Shown here: positions 33,835-45,024 of the stretch, one piece after another
How positions within the stretch are numbered: position 1 is the first letter of the stretch
Layout of the letters: every line of letters starts with the position of its first letter
Source of the DNA: Chloroflexota bacterium
GTDB lineage: Bacteria > Chloroflexota > Anaerolineae > Anaerolineales > Anaerolineaceae
Assembly (NCBI GenBank): GCA_029561345.1
Contig: JAKQJC010000031.1
Coordinates: forward strand, 42,945 to 106,944
Direction: 5' to 3'
DNA length: 64,000 nucleotides
Made by a program: the position numbers and the translations under genes
The notes under the pieces: model-generated
What the model was told of the DNA's origin: nothing
Seen by the model: only the letters and a program-made list of their open reading frames with translations
Database searches by the model: none

Positions 33835-33840
33835 TACAAT
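33835..33840 (+). promoter_or_regulatory. -10 box of murE
   Basis: TACAAT preceded by TGTGA, six bases before the ATG at 33847; the predicted start of transcription coincides with the start codon. No ribosome site is present. Confidence 0.55.
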
Positions 33841-33846
33841 CCAATT

Positions 33847-35409
<1,563 letters not shown>

Positions 35410-35428
35410 ACAAACAGATCGCTTTTTC

Positions 35429-35456
35429 CGGGCTGGCAGAGCTGCCAGCCCGTTTG
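35429..35456 (+). terminator. terminator of murE
   Basis: Eleven-bp arms CGGGCTGGCAG / CTGCCAGCCCG with a very tight loop, then TTTGCTT. Confidence 0.8.
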
Positions 35457-35591
35457 CTTGCCCTATATTATGACAAATATCACCATTATTATATGATTTG
35501 AATTTACTTTGAAAAATTCCTGTTTTGTGCTTTAATCATTTCAACAGGTTTACAGCCTTCAAGATAAGAATTATTTTTCAGGAGGATTTGC

Positions 35592-36089
35592 ATGTCGAAG
35601 ACACTTGACGATTTAATGGCCGCATTTGCTGGCGAATCACAGGCCAACCGCCGCTACCTGGCGTTTGCCAAAAAAGCTGATGAAGAAGGTTACCCCCAGG
35701 TTGCCAAGCTTTTCCGGGCTGCCGCTCATGCTGAAACCGTCCATGCCCTGAACCACCTGGCTGCCGCTGGCAAAATTGGCGCCACTGCGGAAAACCTGCA
35801 GGAAGCCATCAAAGGCGAAAACTACGAATCGGTCAGCATGTACCCGGCCTTTGTGGCGGATGCAGAAGCCGAAGGCGAAAAGAAGGCTCTGCGCTCCTTC
35901 CGTTTTGCCCTGGAAGTGGAAAAAGTTCACGAAGAACTATACCGCAAGGCGCTGGAAACCCTCAGCAAAGATACCCCCCTCGAAGATTACTATGTCTGCC
36001 CCATCTGCGGTTACACCCACCGCGGCAGCGCCCCTGAAAAATGCCCCGTTTGCGGCGTTTCAGGCGAGCGTTTCGAACGCATCAGCTGA
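35592..36089 (+). CDS. rubrerythrin
   Basis: Non-haem di-iron peroxidase of 165 residues that detoxifies hydrogen peroxide in anaerobes and microaerophiles. The ferritin-like domain (1-135) has the two Glu-rich motifs (AFAGESQANRRYLAFAKKAD near 11-30 and EKVHEELY near 114) and the C-terminal rubredoxin domain has the paired CPICGY and CPVCGV knuckles near 137 and 152. Order and spacing match the classic rubrerythrin. An AGGAGG site precedes the ATG, and the gene is monocistronic. It fits an oxygen-sensitive lifestyle. Confidence 0.95.
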   Translation: MSKTLDDLMAAFAGESQANRRYLAFAKKADEEGYPQVAKLFRAAAHAETVHALNHLAAAGKIGATAENLQEAIKGENYESVSMYPAFVADAEAEGEKKALRSFRFALEVEKVHEELYRKALETLSKDTPLEDYYVCPICGYTHRGSAPEKCPVCGVSGERFERIS

Positions 36090-36107
36090 ATTTGCTTTCC
36101 CGGCAGG

Positions 36108-39100
36108 TCACATTGCAGGGCGGTCCGGCCACGCGGCCAGGGCCGCCTTTGTTTTTTCATATTCCGCCTGGGCCAAAGCCACTTTTTCAGTCAGCGGCGC
36201 CAGCGGCTGCCCGCCTTTGCTCTGAAATTCAAGTTCCTTGCACAGCTGTGAAAGGGCCATGGCGCCCAGGCTGGCACTGCTCGATTTCAGCGTGTGCGCC
36301 GTCCGGGTAAAGACGGTGCTGTCTCCTTCTGCAAGCGAGCGGCGCAAATCGCTGAAAAGCTGCTCCGTGTTGTCCAAATAAGTCAGGATTAAATCCTTGA
36401 TAAAGGCCTCTGCGGCATCGCCCATCAGGTCGTAATAGCCGTTCAACACGTTCTGATCCAGGCGCGGCGCCTGAACCGCCGCTTCTGCCCCGGCTGGCGC
36501 GCCTGGCTCTGCTGGAGGAGACGCTTCACTGCGCCCGGCACGCGGATGGCAGCGTTCCAGGGCAACAACCAGATCGTCAATTTTGACCGGTTTGCTGACA
36601 TACCCATCCATGCCCAGGCTCAGAAATTTTTCGCGGTCGCCTTCCAGGGCATGGGCCGTCATGGCGATAATCATCGGCATTTTTTCCGGAGGCCATTCTT
36701 TGCGGATGATGGCTGCCGCCTCAACGCCGTCCATTTCAGGCATTTGCACGTCCATCAACACCACATCATAATCCTGGCGGCGCAGGTTCTCCAGGGCCTC
36801 AAGGCCGTTGGAGGCAATATCTGCCCGGTATCCCAGGCGGGAAAGAATATTAGCGGCCACCTTCTGATTGATCACATTATCTTCAGCCATCAGAATGCGC
36901 AGTGGATGTCGCCGCGCCATTTCCGGGTCAAAAGCCGTCAGGCTGTGTTTTTCCTGAATGGAGATGGGCCGCCGTGCCAAAACGCTGACCAGCGTTTCAT
37001 AAAGCTGCGAAGATTTCACTGGTTTGGTCAGATGAGCCTCAAAATGGATGCTTTCATCTTCCTCGCGCCGGCCCAAGGAGGTCAACATCACCAGCGGCAG
37101 CTGCTCCTGATTCAGTTCCTCGCGGATGGTTTTCGCCAGGGTCAGGCCGTCCATCTCAGGCATTTGCATATCCAGAATAGCCAGGTCATAGCCGCGTCCC
37201 TGATGCAGCAGTTTAAGTGCCTGCGGGCCGCTCTCCACCGTTTCAGGGACCATGTGCCAGGAGCTGATCTGGCGGGCCAGAATCAGGCGGTTGGTCTGGT
37301 TGTCATCCACCACCAGAACCCGTTTTCCTTCCACAATGGGCATAATATCTTCGATATTCAACCGTTCAGGCTGCGATGTCGCCTCAGCCAGAATGGTGAA
37401 ATGGAAAGTGGAGCCCAGGCCAACCTGGCTCTCAAACCACATTTTGCCGCCCATCTTTTCAGCCAGCCGCTTGCTGATCATCAGGCCCAGACCGGTGCCG
37501 CCATATTTGCGTGCCGTGGAAGAATCGGCCTGGCTAAAAGATTGAAACAGGCGGTCGCGCCGGTCTTCAGGGATGCCCACGCCGGTGTCGCGCACGGCAA
37601 AATGCAGCTCATAGGGTCCTTCAGCGGTCTGGTGGCTGGTCACTGTGACCACCACTTCGCCCTTTTCAGTAAACTTGACCGCATTGCTGAGCATGTTGAC
37701 CAGAATCTGGCGCACCCGGGTGATATCGCCCATGAAAAAGGCGGGCGTGTTTTCACCGACCATATAGGCGAGTTCGAGCCCTTTATCGTGTGCCTTCGAA
37801 ACCAGCAAATAAAGGGCGCTTTCCACGCATTCCACCAGGTTAAACGGCTGCGATTCCAGTTCCAGCTTGCCAGCCTCAATTTTTGAAAAATCAAGAATGT
37901 CATTGATGATGGTCAGCAGGCCGTCGCCGCTGGAGCGAATGGTTTCCACAAAATCGCGCTGTTCTGCGGTCAGGTGGGTATCCAGCAGCAGGCTGGTGAG
38001 GCCGATCACGGCGTTGAGGGGTGTGCGGATTTCATGGCTCATGTTGGCCAGAAATTCTGATTTGACCCGCGCCGCCGTTTCTGCATTTCGGCGCGCCTGC
38101 ACCAACTCGCTGATATCATGGTAAATGGCGATAATGCCAATTTTGACGCCCTGCACCACCACCGGCACTCCGGCAAATTCCACATCCACCAGCGTACCAT
38201 CTTTGCGAACGCGCTGCCCCACCCCGCTCATCCGCTCGCCATCCATCACGCGCCGGGTGATCTGGTTGGCATCCTGCAGGGTCACTTCATTGTTGATCAG
38301 CCGGTCAAGGTCCCGGCCAATCACTTCGCCGGTGATATAGCCAAACAGGCGGTCAAAATCAGGATTGGTCTGGCGAATTTTTCCATCATTATCCAACACC
38401 ACAATGCCCACCGGTGAATGTTCAATCAGGGTTTCCAGATATTCTTTTTGCTTCTGAATTTCAATCTGTGCTTGAATCCGCTCGGCTTCGCGCTCCTCCA
38501 GCGATTGGGCCATCTGGTCAAAGGAATGGGCCAGTTCGCCAAATTCACCCTGGATTTGCGGCATGTGGGTTCGCGTGGAAAGCTCTCCGCGGGCAATCTG
38601 TTGGGTGGCGGTTACCAGTTCCTTGACCGGCTGCAGGAACATGGCATTGCTGAAGGCCATCCCCATGCTGAACACGAACAGGCTGACCACGAGCACAATG
38701 AGCAGGTTCTGGAAAAGCTCCTGGTTGATGGGCGCCAGCACGGAATCTACAGGGGAGCCAACCAGCAAATACAGTTCCTGCTGGTCGTTAATCAGATGGG
38801 TAAAGCCGTAAAGACGCCTGACGCCATCCAAACCCACGCCTTCCGTGTTGCCGTCGCCGGGGGTTTCACGAACCACATTCATGATTTGAGCATTGATATA
38901 ATGACTTGAATCACCGTGGGCCAGCTGCGGGTAGCGTTGAATAACCCTACCTTCCGGATCCACCAGTGCAACGGCAGAACCATCCGGCATGTTGGCGCGG
39001 TCCAGAATTGACGTGATCCAATCGGGCTTGATCAGGGCGGTCAGCACAAACAGCAGACTCCCCTGCGCATCGCGCACCGGCATCACCGTCACCAGCACAG

Positions 39101-39563
39101 CTTCGCCTTCCACCAGGTGATAGTAATAGCCGCTGGAGAAGAAACGCCGGCTTTGCAGGGCGCGCTGAAACCATATTTCTTCCTTAAGATTTTGCGCATG
39201 GGTGTAAGGAGCGGCCGAGCAGATCACCTCTCCAGCCGGGTTGATCAGCTCAATATTGGCATATTCCTCAAAATCGGTAATGACACCGGCCAGCACCGCG
39301 CTGCAGGCCTCGCTCGCCTGGCTGCGCACAATGGGAACCACCGAAAGCCCGGTCAGCATCTGGCGGGTCATTTCGATGGTATTTATCTGGCTGGTATTGC
39401 CCATCCTGGCCAATTGCAGCAGGTTGGTGCGGATCTGACTGGTGACCATTTGCCTCTGTTGAAGCCCGTTATAGATCACCAGGGCCGCAAAAGGCACCAG
39501 AATCATCAACATTAATAAAATCAGTCTGAAGCGTAAGCCGGTGAAGCGTCTGTTTTCAGCCAT
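36108..39563 (-). CDS. hybrid sensor histidine kinase with two receivers and HPt
   Basis: Large membrane kinase of 1151 residues. In order: helix 1 (about 13-31), an extracytoplasmic Cache-type sensor (about 35-280), helix 2 (286-308), HAMP (309-362), PAS (about 375-490), HisKA with the phospho-acceptor His at 510 ([10 protein letters not shown]), HATPase (about 610-730), a first receiver ([10 protein letters not shown] near 745), a second receiver ([20 protein letters not shown] near 895, with DVQMPEMDG) and an HPt domain ([20 protein letters not shown] near 1105). This is a complete four-step relay in one chain. The frame extends to 39686, but ATG 39563 with an AAAAGG site is preferred. It follows the GGDEF regulator by 13 bp. 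Confidence 0.93.
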   Translation of the reverse strand: MAENRRFTGLRFRLILLMLMILVPFAALVIYNGLQQRQMVTSQIRTNLLQLARMGNTSQINTIEMTRQMLTGLSVVPIVRSQASEACSAVLAGVITDFEEYANIELINPAGEVICSAAPYTHAQNLKEEIWFQRALQSRRFFSSGYYYHLVEGEAVLVTVMPVRDAQGSLLFVLTALIKPDWITSILDRANMPDGSAVALVDPEGRVIQRYPQLAHGDSSHYINAQIMNVVRETPGDGNTEGVGLDGVRRLYGFTHLINDQQELYLLVGSPVDSVLAPINQELFQNLLIVLVVSLFVFSMGMAFSNAMFLQPVKELVTATQQIARGELSTRTHMPQIQGEFGELAHSFDQMAQSLEEREAERIQAQIEIQKQKEYLETLIEHSPVGIVVLDNDGKIRQTNPDFDRLFGYITGEVIGRDLDRLINNEVTLQDANQITRRVMDGERMSGVGQRVRKDGTLVDVEFAGVPVVVQGVKIGIIAIYHDISELVQARRNAETAARVKSEFLANMSHEIRTPLNAVIGLTSLLLDTHLTAEQRDFVETIRSSGDGLLTIINDILDFSKIEAGKLELESQPFNLVECVESALYLLVSKAHDKGLELAYMVGENTPAFFMGDITRVRQILVNMLSNAVKFTEKGEVVVTVTSHQTAEGPYELHFAVRDTGVGIPEDRRDRLFQSFSQADSSTARKYGGTGLGLMISKRLAEKMGGKMWFESQVGLGSTFHFTILAEATSQPERLNIEDIMPIVEGKRVLVVDDNQTNRLILARQISSWHMVPETVESGPQALKLLHQGRGYDLAILDMQMPEMDGLTLAKTIREELNQEQLPLVMLTSLGRREEDESIHFEAHLTKPVKSSQLYETLVSVLARRPISIQEKHSLTAFDPEMARRHPLRILMAEDNVINQKVAANILSRLGYRADIASNGLEALENLRRQDYDVVLMDVQMPEMDGVEAAAIIRKEWPPEKMPMIIAMTAHALEGDREKFLSLGMDGYVSKPVKIDDLVVALERCHPRAGRSEASPPAEPGAPAGAEAAVQAPRLDQNVLNGYYDLMGDAAEAFIKDLILTYLDNTEQLFSDLRRSLAEGDSTVFTRTAHTLKSSSASLGAMALSQLCKELEFQSKGGQPLAPLTEKVALAQAEYEKTKAALAAWPDRPAM
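36119..36156 (+). terminator. possible terminator after rubrerythrin
   Basis: GGCGG and CCGCC arms with an inner CGGCC / GGCC pair, imperfect, followed by TTTGTTTTTT. It overlaps the last codons of the convergent histidine kinase gene. Confidence 0.5.
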
Positions 39564-39576
39564 CAGCTTATGCCTT

Positions 39577-40521
39577 TTACGCCAATGGCTGTGAAGAAGG
39601 CGGCATGGAAGCTGCCGCGACCTGGTCTCTTCCCCCCTGTTTGGCCTGGTACAGCGCCTGATCCACATTGGCGACCAGCTGTTCAATGGTCACTGGTCCG
39701 GGCGGCGCCGTCATGACGCCGATGCTCACATGCAGCTGCAATTCACTCCCATCTTCCAAGGTGAATGGATTGGTCCGGATGCGATGGCGGATACGTTCCG
39801 CAATGATAACGGCTCCATCCAGGTCTGCGCCTGGCAGGATAAGCAAAAATTCATCTCCACCCCAGCGGCCAATCCAGTCGTAGGGGCGCACCCCCTGCAT
39901 GATGCAGTGGGCAATATGAATCAATACCCGGTCGCCCACCAGATGCCCGCGGGTGTCGTTGATGCTTTTAAAATGATCCAGGTCCATCAGGGCCAGGCTC
40001 AAATGACACGCTTCGCGTTCTCTGCGGTTCAACTCGGCGTCCAGATGAGCATAAATGGCGCGCCGGTTCAGCAGGCCGGTCAGAGTGTCGTGCATGGCCA
40101 TGGTTTCCATCCGGTCGCGGGCGTTTTTCAGGTTGGTTTCCAGGTCCAGAATACGCACGCCAATCATCACCCGGGCATGCAGCTCGTGAATGTTGAAGGG
40201 CTTGGTCAGGTAATCATCTGCGCCGGCTTCAAGGCCGCGCACAATATTGCTTTTATCATCCTTGGCGGTCAAGATAATGGTATAGATATACCCGGAGGTC
40301 GGGCGGCTGCGAATGCGCCGGATTAATTCCACCCCATCCATTTCCGGCATGAGCCAATCCGTGATGACCAGGCGTACAGTGTCTGTTTGCAGATAGTCCC
40401 AGGCGGCGCGGCCATCCGTCATTTCCATCACTTCATGGCCAAAGCGCACCAGGCTGGTGCGTAAAATCTGGCGGGCCACAGGGTCGTCATCCACAATCAA
40501 GATTCGCATTGAAGCACCCAT
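39577..40521 (-). CDS. response regulator with GGDEF domain (diguanylate cyclase)
   Basis: PleD-like regulator of 314 residues. The receiver (5-120) has the DDD acidic cluster after MRILIV, the phospho-acceptor Asp in ITDWLMPEMDG near 57, and the switch Lys in LTKPF. The GGDEF domain (about 150-300) has an intact RWGGDEFLLIL active site, so synthesis of cyclic-di-GMP is expected. An RxxD inhibitory site may lie before it. It shares an operon with the hybrid kinase. Two starts (40521, 40509) are possible and the ribosome site is weak. Confidence 0.92.
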   Translation of the reverse strand: MGASMRILIVDDDPVARQILRTSLVRFGHEVMEMTDGRAAWDYLQTDTVRLVITDWLMPEMDGVELIRRIRSRPTSGYIYTIILTAKDDKSNIVRGLEAGADDYLTKPFNIHELHARVMIGVRILDLETNLKNARDRMETMAMHDTLTGLLNRRAIYAHLDAELNRREREACHLSLALMDLDHFKSINDTRGHLVGDRVLIHIAHCIMQGVRPYDWIGRWGGDEFLLILPGADLDGAVIIAERIRHRIRTNPFTLEDGSELQLHVSIGVMTAPPGPVTIEQLVANVDQALYQAKQGGRDQVAAASMPPSSQPLA

Positions 40522-40572
40522 CTTCTAAAATTGATTCTTATTGTCATTTTACAGGCATAACCGGATAAAAGC

Positions 40573-40600
40573 AATAAAAGGCCCGGAAGGATTCCGGGCC
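40573..40600 (-). terminator. intrinsic terminator for the transglutaminase-like gene
   Basis: GGCCCGGAA / TTCCGGGCC-type arms (40580-40600) followed on the minus strand by TTTTATTG. It is 60 bp beyond the gene end, behind a second palindrome. Confidence 0.75.
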
Positions 40601-40615
40601 CGGCTTGCTCTTTCC

Positions 40616-40637
40616 CCTGCGGTTGATCAACCGCAGG
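40616..40637. repeat. 22-bp perfect palindrome
   Basis: CCTGCGGTTGA and its inverse, centred on TGATCA, with flanking TTTCC / GGAAA extending the symmetry. It may be a second terminator stem or a binding site. Confidence 0.6.
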
Positions 40638-40658
40638 AAAACTGAAATGAGGCGCTTC

Positions 40659-41495
40659 TTACCACCATTCAGCTGGCGGGCGCAGCAAGGGGTGATCTTC
40701 CACCAGGCAGCGCGCCGCCGCCGTGTCGCTGCGGGCGCAGATATCTGCCGCTTCATCAGCCAGGGCTGCCGCTTCAGGTCCTGATTCTAGGAAAGGTGTG
40801 TGCATTGGCCCCCACACATCCCAGGGCAGGGTTTCCATTTTGACCAGTGAAAGCAGGTCGCGCAGCAGGTTGCCGCGCACAAAGTCCCAGCCTTTATATT
40901 CAAAAATGCCAAAGGCATCCGGGTCAGCCTGGCCCCTGCGGCACATCTGCCAGGCCGGGCCGGCGGTGATAAACACCCCCGGAGGCATATCCAGCGGGTT
41001 AAAGGGCAGCTTCAGGGCTTCCCGCTGCAGCGCGTCCATCTGGGCATCCATCATCACCCAACGCGCCTGTTCCGCGTTCCAGACCTCAACCACCCAGTGA
41101 TCTTCATAATGATTCTGCACAAAATAGGTGGCAAAACCGCAGCGCGCCCGGGCCGGAATGCCCTGATGGCGCAGCAAGGCAGCCATCAGCAGGCTGAAGT
41201 CGCGGCAGTTGCACACCAGCTTGTTCTCAAGTGGGCGCGCCTCAGTCATCGGACGGGGATCCAACTCGCGCAGGCGTGTCAGTTTGCGTTCCACTGTGCG
41301 CAGCGATACTTCAGCCTGTCGTTCTTCCGTCAGGTTCAGCCCATAGCGCTGCGCCCAGAAGATGTGCACCACACAGCCCTGCACCACCTTCACCAGTTCA
41401 GCCGGGTCGGCGGGCAGACCTGCCAGCAGATCATCCGCGCCATGAATCTGGCTGGCGCAGCCAGCCCCGGCAAACCATTCCTGTTCCATCGTCAT
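40659..41495 (-). CDS. transglutaminase-like protein
   Basis: A 278-residue cytoplasmic protein with the transglutaminase/protease-like core: the catalytic Cys in LVCNCRDFSLLMAALLRHQG near 111-130, His in YEDHWVVEVWN near 154 and Asp in WVMMDAQMD near 170. Bacterial members can be peptidases or amide-forming enzymes; the substrate is not known. A GACGCCCGG-like extension follows the core. The start has a CAGGAGG site and a TATACT box upstream. It stands alone on its strand. Confidence 0.8.
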   Translation of the reverse strand: MTMEQEWFAGAGCASQIHGADDLLAGLPADPAELVKVVQGCVVHIFWAQRYGLNLTEERQAEVSLRTVERKLTRLRELDPRPMTEARPLENKLVCNCRDFSLLMAALLRHQGIPARARCGFATYFVQNHYEDHWVVEVWNAEQARWVMMDAQMDALQREALKLPFNPLDMPPGVFITAGPAWQMCRRGQADPDAFGIFEYKGWDFVRGNLLRDLLSLVKMETLPWDVWGPMHTPFLESGPEAAALADEAADICARSDTAAARCLVEDHPLLRPPAEWW

Positions 41496-41634
41496 GATAA
41501 GCCTCCTGTTTGTTAAGATACGCTGAGTATAAACCCTCCGGCAAGGGGCGAGTCAAGGGTCTGGGCGGTAAAAAAACGCCTTAAAGCGCCGGTTCATGGT
41601 AAAATCAGGCTATCTGATATTTCTGGAGGAACAC

Positions 41635-41862
41635 ATGGTTAGCCAGGATTTACTTGATATTTTACGCTGCCCGGCCTGCGTTCAGGAGAAAGAGGGCAAA
41701 TTGAGCCTTGAGCACGGCACCTGGCTGGTTTGCCAGGATTGCCAGCGCAAATATCCCATCAGCCACGATATTCCCGTCATGCTGATTGAAGAAGGCGACA
41801 AATGGGTCAGCACCCCCACCGCCAGCCTGCCGGTTCCCCCGCCTGAAATCAAACAGGCCTAG
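41635..41862 (+). CDS. Trm112-family zinc-binding protein
   Basis: A 75-residue protein with two CxxC pairs (CPAC near 13-16 and CQDC near 34-37) and the LLDILRCPAC start and YPISHDIPVMLIEE end typical of Trm112/UPF0434. Eukaryotic Trm112 activates methyltransferases of tRNA, rRNA and release factors; bacterial members are less studied. The ATG at 41635 has a GGAGGA site. The LCP gene follows at 41923 on the same strand. No methyltransferase adjoins it. Confidence 0.9.
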   Translation: MVSQDLLDILRCPACVQEKEGKLSLEHGTWLVCQDCQRKYPISHDIPVMLIEEGDKWVSTPTASLPVPPPEIKQA

Positions 41863-41922
41863 GCTGGCCTGATTTATGCAACTGCAGGGATGTGATTCTT
41901 AACCCTGCTGGTTGGAAGTGAT

Positions 41923-43362
41923 ATGAAAGAACAAAAAAACAATAGAAAACCCTTTTTACCCCAGGACCGGCTTTTGCGGATTTTGCTGGTTTTGCTGGTT
42001 GTGCTTGGCCTTTTAACCAGCCTGACCGGCTTCATTGTTGTTCAGGATGTGGTTGCCACCTGGAGCATGACGGACCTGCCCGGCGCGCCAGAAATTAAAG
42101 AAAACCCATCCAACCCTGCTTCCGCCGCCACCCTGGCCCCCGGCGAAACCCCCATCCCCACCAAACCAGCCGGCGCGCTGGATAACACCAGCACTGGCCC
42201 CAAAGCCGAACCCTGGGACGGCGTCAGCCGCGTGACCGTGCTGATGATGGGCCTTGATTACCGCGATTGGGAAGCGGGCGAATATCCCCGCTCTGACACC
42301 ATGCTGCTGATGACCATTGACCCCATCAGCCTCTCTGCCGGCGTGCTTTCCATTCCGCGCGACCTGTGGGTGGAAATTCCTGGCTACGGGTACAACAAGA
42401 TCAACACCGCCTACTTCCTCGGCGAAGCCAACCATCTGCCCGAAGGCGGCCCAGGCCTGGCCATGGAAACCGTGGAACAGCTCCTCGGCGTGCCGATTGA
42501 TTACTACGCCCAGGTGGATTTTGAAGCCTTTGTCAAACTGGTGGATCATATTCAAGGCGTCAAAATTGATGTCCCTGAAACCATCACCATTGACCCGGTC
42601 GGCCCATACAACAAAATTACCCTGCAGCCCGGGCGCATCACTCTCAACGGGAAAGATGCCCTGGCCTATGCCCGCGCCCGTTACACCGAAGGCGGCGATT
42701 TTGACCGTGCCAAGCGCACCCAGCAGGTGATCATGGCCATCCGCGACCGCATCCTCGATTTTAACATGATGCCTGAACTGGTGGCCAATGCCCCCCTCAT
42801 CTATCAGGATATTGCTGGCGGTGTTCGCACCAACCTGACCATTGACCAGGTGATCCAGCTGGCTCTGCTGGCCCAGCAGGTGCCCCGGGATAACATCCGC
42901 ATGGGCATCATCGGCGCGCAGCAGGTGCAGTTTGCCAAATCGCCTGACGGCCTCGATATCCTCAAACCGATCAATGATCAGATCCGCATTGTGCGCGACG
43001 ATGTGTTCTCGACCGGCGGCCCGGTGGCCCCCATTGTGGTTACCCAGGATGCCAAAGAGCTGATGAAGGTTGAAGCGGCCCGCGTTTCGGTGCAAAACGG
43101 CAGCGGCGCCGAAGGCCTGGCCTCGCGCAGCACAGCCTATTTCAGAGGCGAGGGCATGAATGTGGTTGAAGAAACCAATGCCCAGTACAGCGATAATTCG
43201 ATTATCTATGATTACTCAGGCAAGCCCTACACGGTGGCTTACCTGGCCAAGCTGCTCAACATTCCCACCGGACGGATTTTCAGCCGGTTTGACCCTAATG
43301 CTTCAGTGGATGTGGTGGTGGTGCTCGGCACCGATTGGGCCAACAGCAACCCCATGCCGTGA
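41923..43362 (+). CDS. LytR-CpsA-Psr (LCP) family glycopolymer ligase
   Basis: Membrane protein of 479 residues that transfers lipid-linked glycopolymers to the peptidoglycan. A helix at about 20-42 (LLVLLVVLGLLTSLTGFIVV) anchors it. After a Pro/Thr-rich linker, the LCP domain spans about 100-260, with the conserved RSDTMLLMTID near 126 (acidic and Arg residues that hold the diphosphate) and ARARYTEGGDFDRAKRTQQV near 250. A LytR_C domain occupies about 375-478, beginning near VSVQNGSGAEG. It fits a monoderm or Chloroflexi-type envelope. A GGAAGTG site precedes the ATG. Confidence 0.92.
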   Translation: MKEQKNNRKPFLPQDRLLRILLVLLVVLGLLTSLTGFIVVQDVVATWSMTDLPGAPEIKENPSNPASAATLAPGETPIPTKPAGALDNTSTGPKAEPWDGVSRVTVLMMGLDYRDWEAGEYPRSDTMLLMTIDPISLSAGVLSIPRDLWVEIPGYGYNKINTAYFLGEANHLPEGGPGLAMETVEQLLGVPIDYYAQVDFEAFVKLVDHIQGVKIDVPETITIDPVGPYNKITLQPGRITLNGKDALAYARARYTEGGDFDRAKRTQQVIMAIRDRILDFNMMPELVANAPLIYQDIAGGVRTNLTIDQVIQLALLAQQVPRDNIRMGIIGAQQVQFAKSPDGLDILKPINDQIRIVRDDVFSTGGPVAPIVVTQDAKELMKVEAARVSVQNGSGAEGLASRSTAYFRGEGMNVVEETNAQYSDNSIIYDYSGKPYTVAYLAKLLNIPTGRIFSRFDPNASVDVVVVLGTDWANSNPMP

Positions 43363-43383
43363 GGCCTGCCCGAAAAATTCTTT

Positions 43384-43435
43384 AATCTGCCGCCATTTTC
43401 AACGCCTGAAAGGATGCTGAAAATGGCGGCAGATT
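43384..43435 (+). terminator. long inverted repeat after the LCP gene
   Basis: Eighteen-bp perfect arms (43384-43401 and 43418-43435, AATCTGCCGCCATTTTCA and its inverse) with a 16-base loop. There is no T tract, so it may act as an mRNA-stabilising stem or a repeat rather than as a standard terminator. Confidence 0.6.
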
Positions 43436-43635
43436 GTCTGAATGGCTGTATATGCTCAGGCATGGGGTAAAATGACCGCATGTGTTTGAAAAACCGTTTT
43501 GTTGTCGCAGCGCTTGCCCTCGAAGGGGTTTGCACATTTTGCGTTCTTTGTGGTCCAAAAAATGATCCGATTGAGCAGCCACCCGTTTTTGCCTTTATTT
43601 TCGGATAAGATAATCCATCCTGTGGGAGAATGCCC

Positions 43636-44832
43636 GTGAATATCCTCTTTTCGAATACCGCCTACCCGCCTTATATTGGGGGAACACAACTGCACATGCA
43701 CCTTCTGGCACAGGAGTTGAGCCACAAACATACGCTCAATGTGGTCACACATTGGGATAAAAATCGGACCGATTGGCTGCTTGGCACCACCATCTTCTCG
43801 CCAGGCGAAGAAAAGAAATATGTCATTGACGGCATACCTGTAACCCGATTGGGCTTTTCCTGGCTTGAAAAACTTTACCTGGCCCCCTGGGCCGGAATTT
43901 ATCCCTTTTTGCAAGGATTATCGGTGCAGCAAATCAGCGCGCTGATTGAGAAAAAAATAATGCCGTTGGCAGCGGATGCTGAGCTGGTTCATAACTGGCG
44001 TGTTGGGCGCGAAGGCCTCAGCTATGCTTCTTTTAAGGTGGCCCGAAAGAAAAACATCCCCTTTTTTATCACGCCTGTGCACCATCCCCGGAACAGTTCA
44101 TGGTTCCACCGTCTGTATAAGGCGCTGTATCAGCAGGCGGACGGCGTGATTGCCATGACCCCTACAGAGAAAGAAACATTGATCAACATGGGGGTGAAGG
44201 GCGATAAAATTTTTGTCACCGGCATTGGCCCGGTTCTGGCTGAAAAGGCATCTGCAGAAAACTTTCGCGAAAAATTCCATTTTGGCAGTGATCCGGTGAT
44301 TCTTTTCCTGGGAAGAAAATACCCCTATAAAGGCGTTGCGGTGCTGCTTGAAGCGGCCGAAAGCGTCTGGAAACGCATTCCGGATGCCCGTTTCCTGTTT
44401 ATTGGCCCCCCCACCAGCTATTCTGAAAAGCTGTTCTCAGGTGTGAAGGATGCGCGCATCACTGAAATGGGATCCATTGACCTGCAAACAAAAACAGACG
44501 CCCTGTCTGCCTGCACACTGCTGTGCATGCCCTCCAACCAGGAGAGCTTTGGAGGGGTCTATACCGAAGGCTGGTGGTTTGGCAAACCCGTCATTGGCGG
44601 AGATATTCCAGCCATTCAGGATGTGATTTCTGACGGTGTGGACGGGTATTGCGTGAAACAAGATCCGCAGGCGATTGCAGAAAAAATCATCTACCTGCTG
44701 GAAAACCCCTCTGCTGCTGAAAAAATGGGTGCGGCAGGCAGAGAAAAGGTGCTCAATCAATATGCGTGGTCAAAAACCAGCCAGAATATTGAAAATGCAT
44801 ACCGTTGCATCCTTTCGGGGCGGTCAGGCTGA
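43636..44832 (+). CDS. family 4 glycosyltransferase
   Basis: GT-B fold glycosyltransferase of 398 residues. The N-terminal half begins NILFSNTAYPPYIGGTQLHM, the C-terminal half has the GT4 donor region (FLGRKYPYKGVAVLLEA near 218-234, and EX7E-like MPSNQESFGGVYTEG near 296-310). Donor and acceptor are unknown. GTG at 43636 is preferred because the GGGAG site is seven bases before it; the ATG at 43630 is one base from that site. It follows the LCP gene in orientation, so a surface glycan is likely. Confidence 0.9.
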   Translation: MNILFSNTAYPPYIGGTQLHMHLLAQELSHKHTLNVVTHWDKNRTDWLLGTTIFSPGEEKKYVIDGIPVTRLGFSWLEKLYLAPWAGIYPFLQGLSVQQISALIEKKIMPLAADAELVHNWRVGREGLSYASFKVARKKNIPFFITPVHHPRNSSWFHRLYKALYQQADGVIAMTPTEKETLINMGVKGDKIFVTGIGPVLAEKASAENFREKFHFGSDPVILFLGRKYPYKGVAVLLEAAESVWKRIPDARFLFIGPPTSYSEKLFSGVKDARITEMGSIDLQTKTDALSACTLLCMPSNQESFGGVYTEGWWFGKPVIGGDIPAIQDVISDGVDGYCVKQDPQAIAEKIIYLLENPSAAEKMGAAGREKVLNQYAWSKTSQNIENAYRCILSGRSG

Positions 44833-44859
44833 GACGCACCAAGGGTGAGCTCGGGAGAA

Positions 44860-45024
44860 ATGATGGCAGCAGGGCAGGTGGAGAAACAAAAAAAATCTAA
44901 GCCTTTGATGGCTTCGGTGTTTTATCTTATGGAAAGAGGGCGCATGCCCGGCTTTAGCCGCGTCTATGGGGGCAAGAAAACGGAAAAGCTGCTGGGAGTG
45001 AGCGCGAGGAAAGGGTTTTTCTAG
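44860..45024 (+). CDS. possible small basic protein (54 aa)
   Basis: An open frame of 54 codons starting ATGATG, three bases after GGGAG, and ending in a TAG that overlaps the TAG stop of the convergent gene at 45021 through the palindrome CTAG. The product is Lys/Arg-rich, with a KKxEKLLG stretch and a C-terminal FF. It is too short to prove by eye; base composition is less coding-like than in its neighbours. Confidence 0.4.
   Translation: MMAAGQVEKQKKSKPLMASVFYLMERGRMPGFSRVYGGKKTEKLLGVSARKGFF

Noticed and set aside
36546..37886. Plus-strand frame of 446 codons
   Set aside because: Shadow of the hybrid histidine kinase gene.
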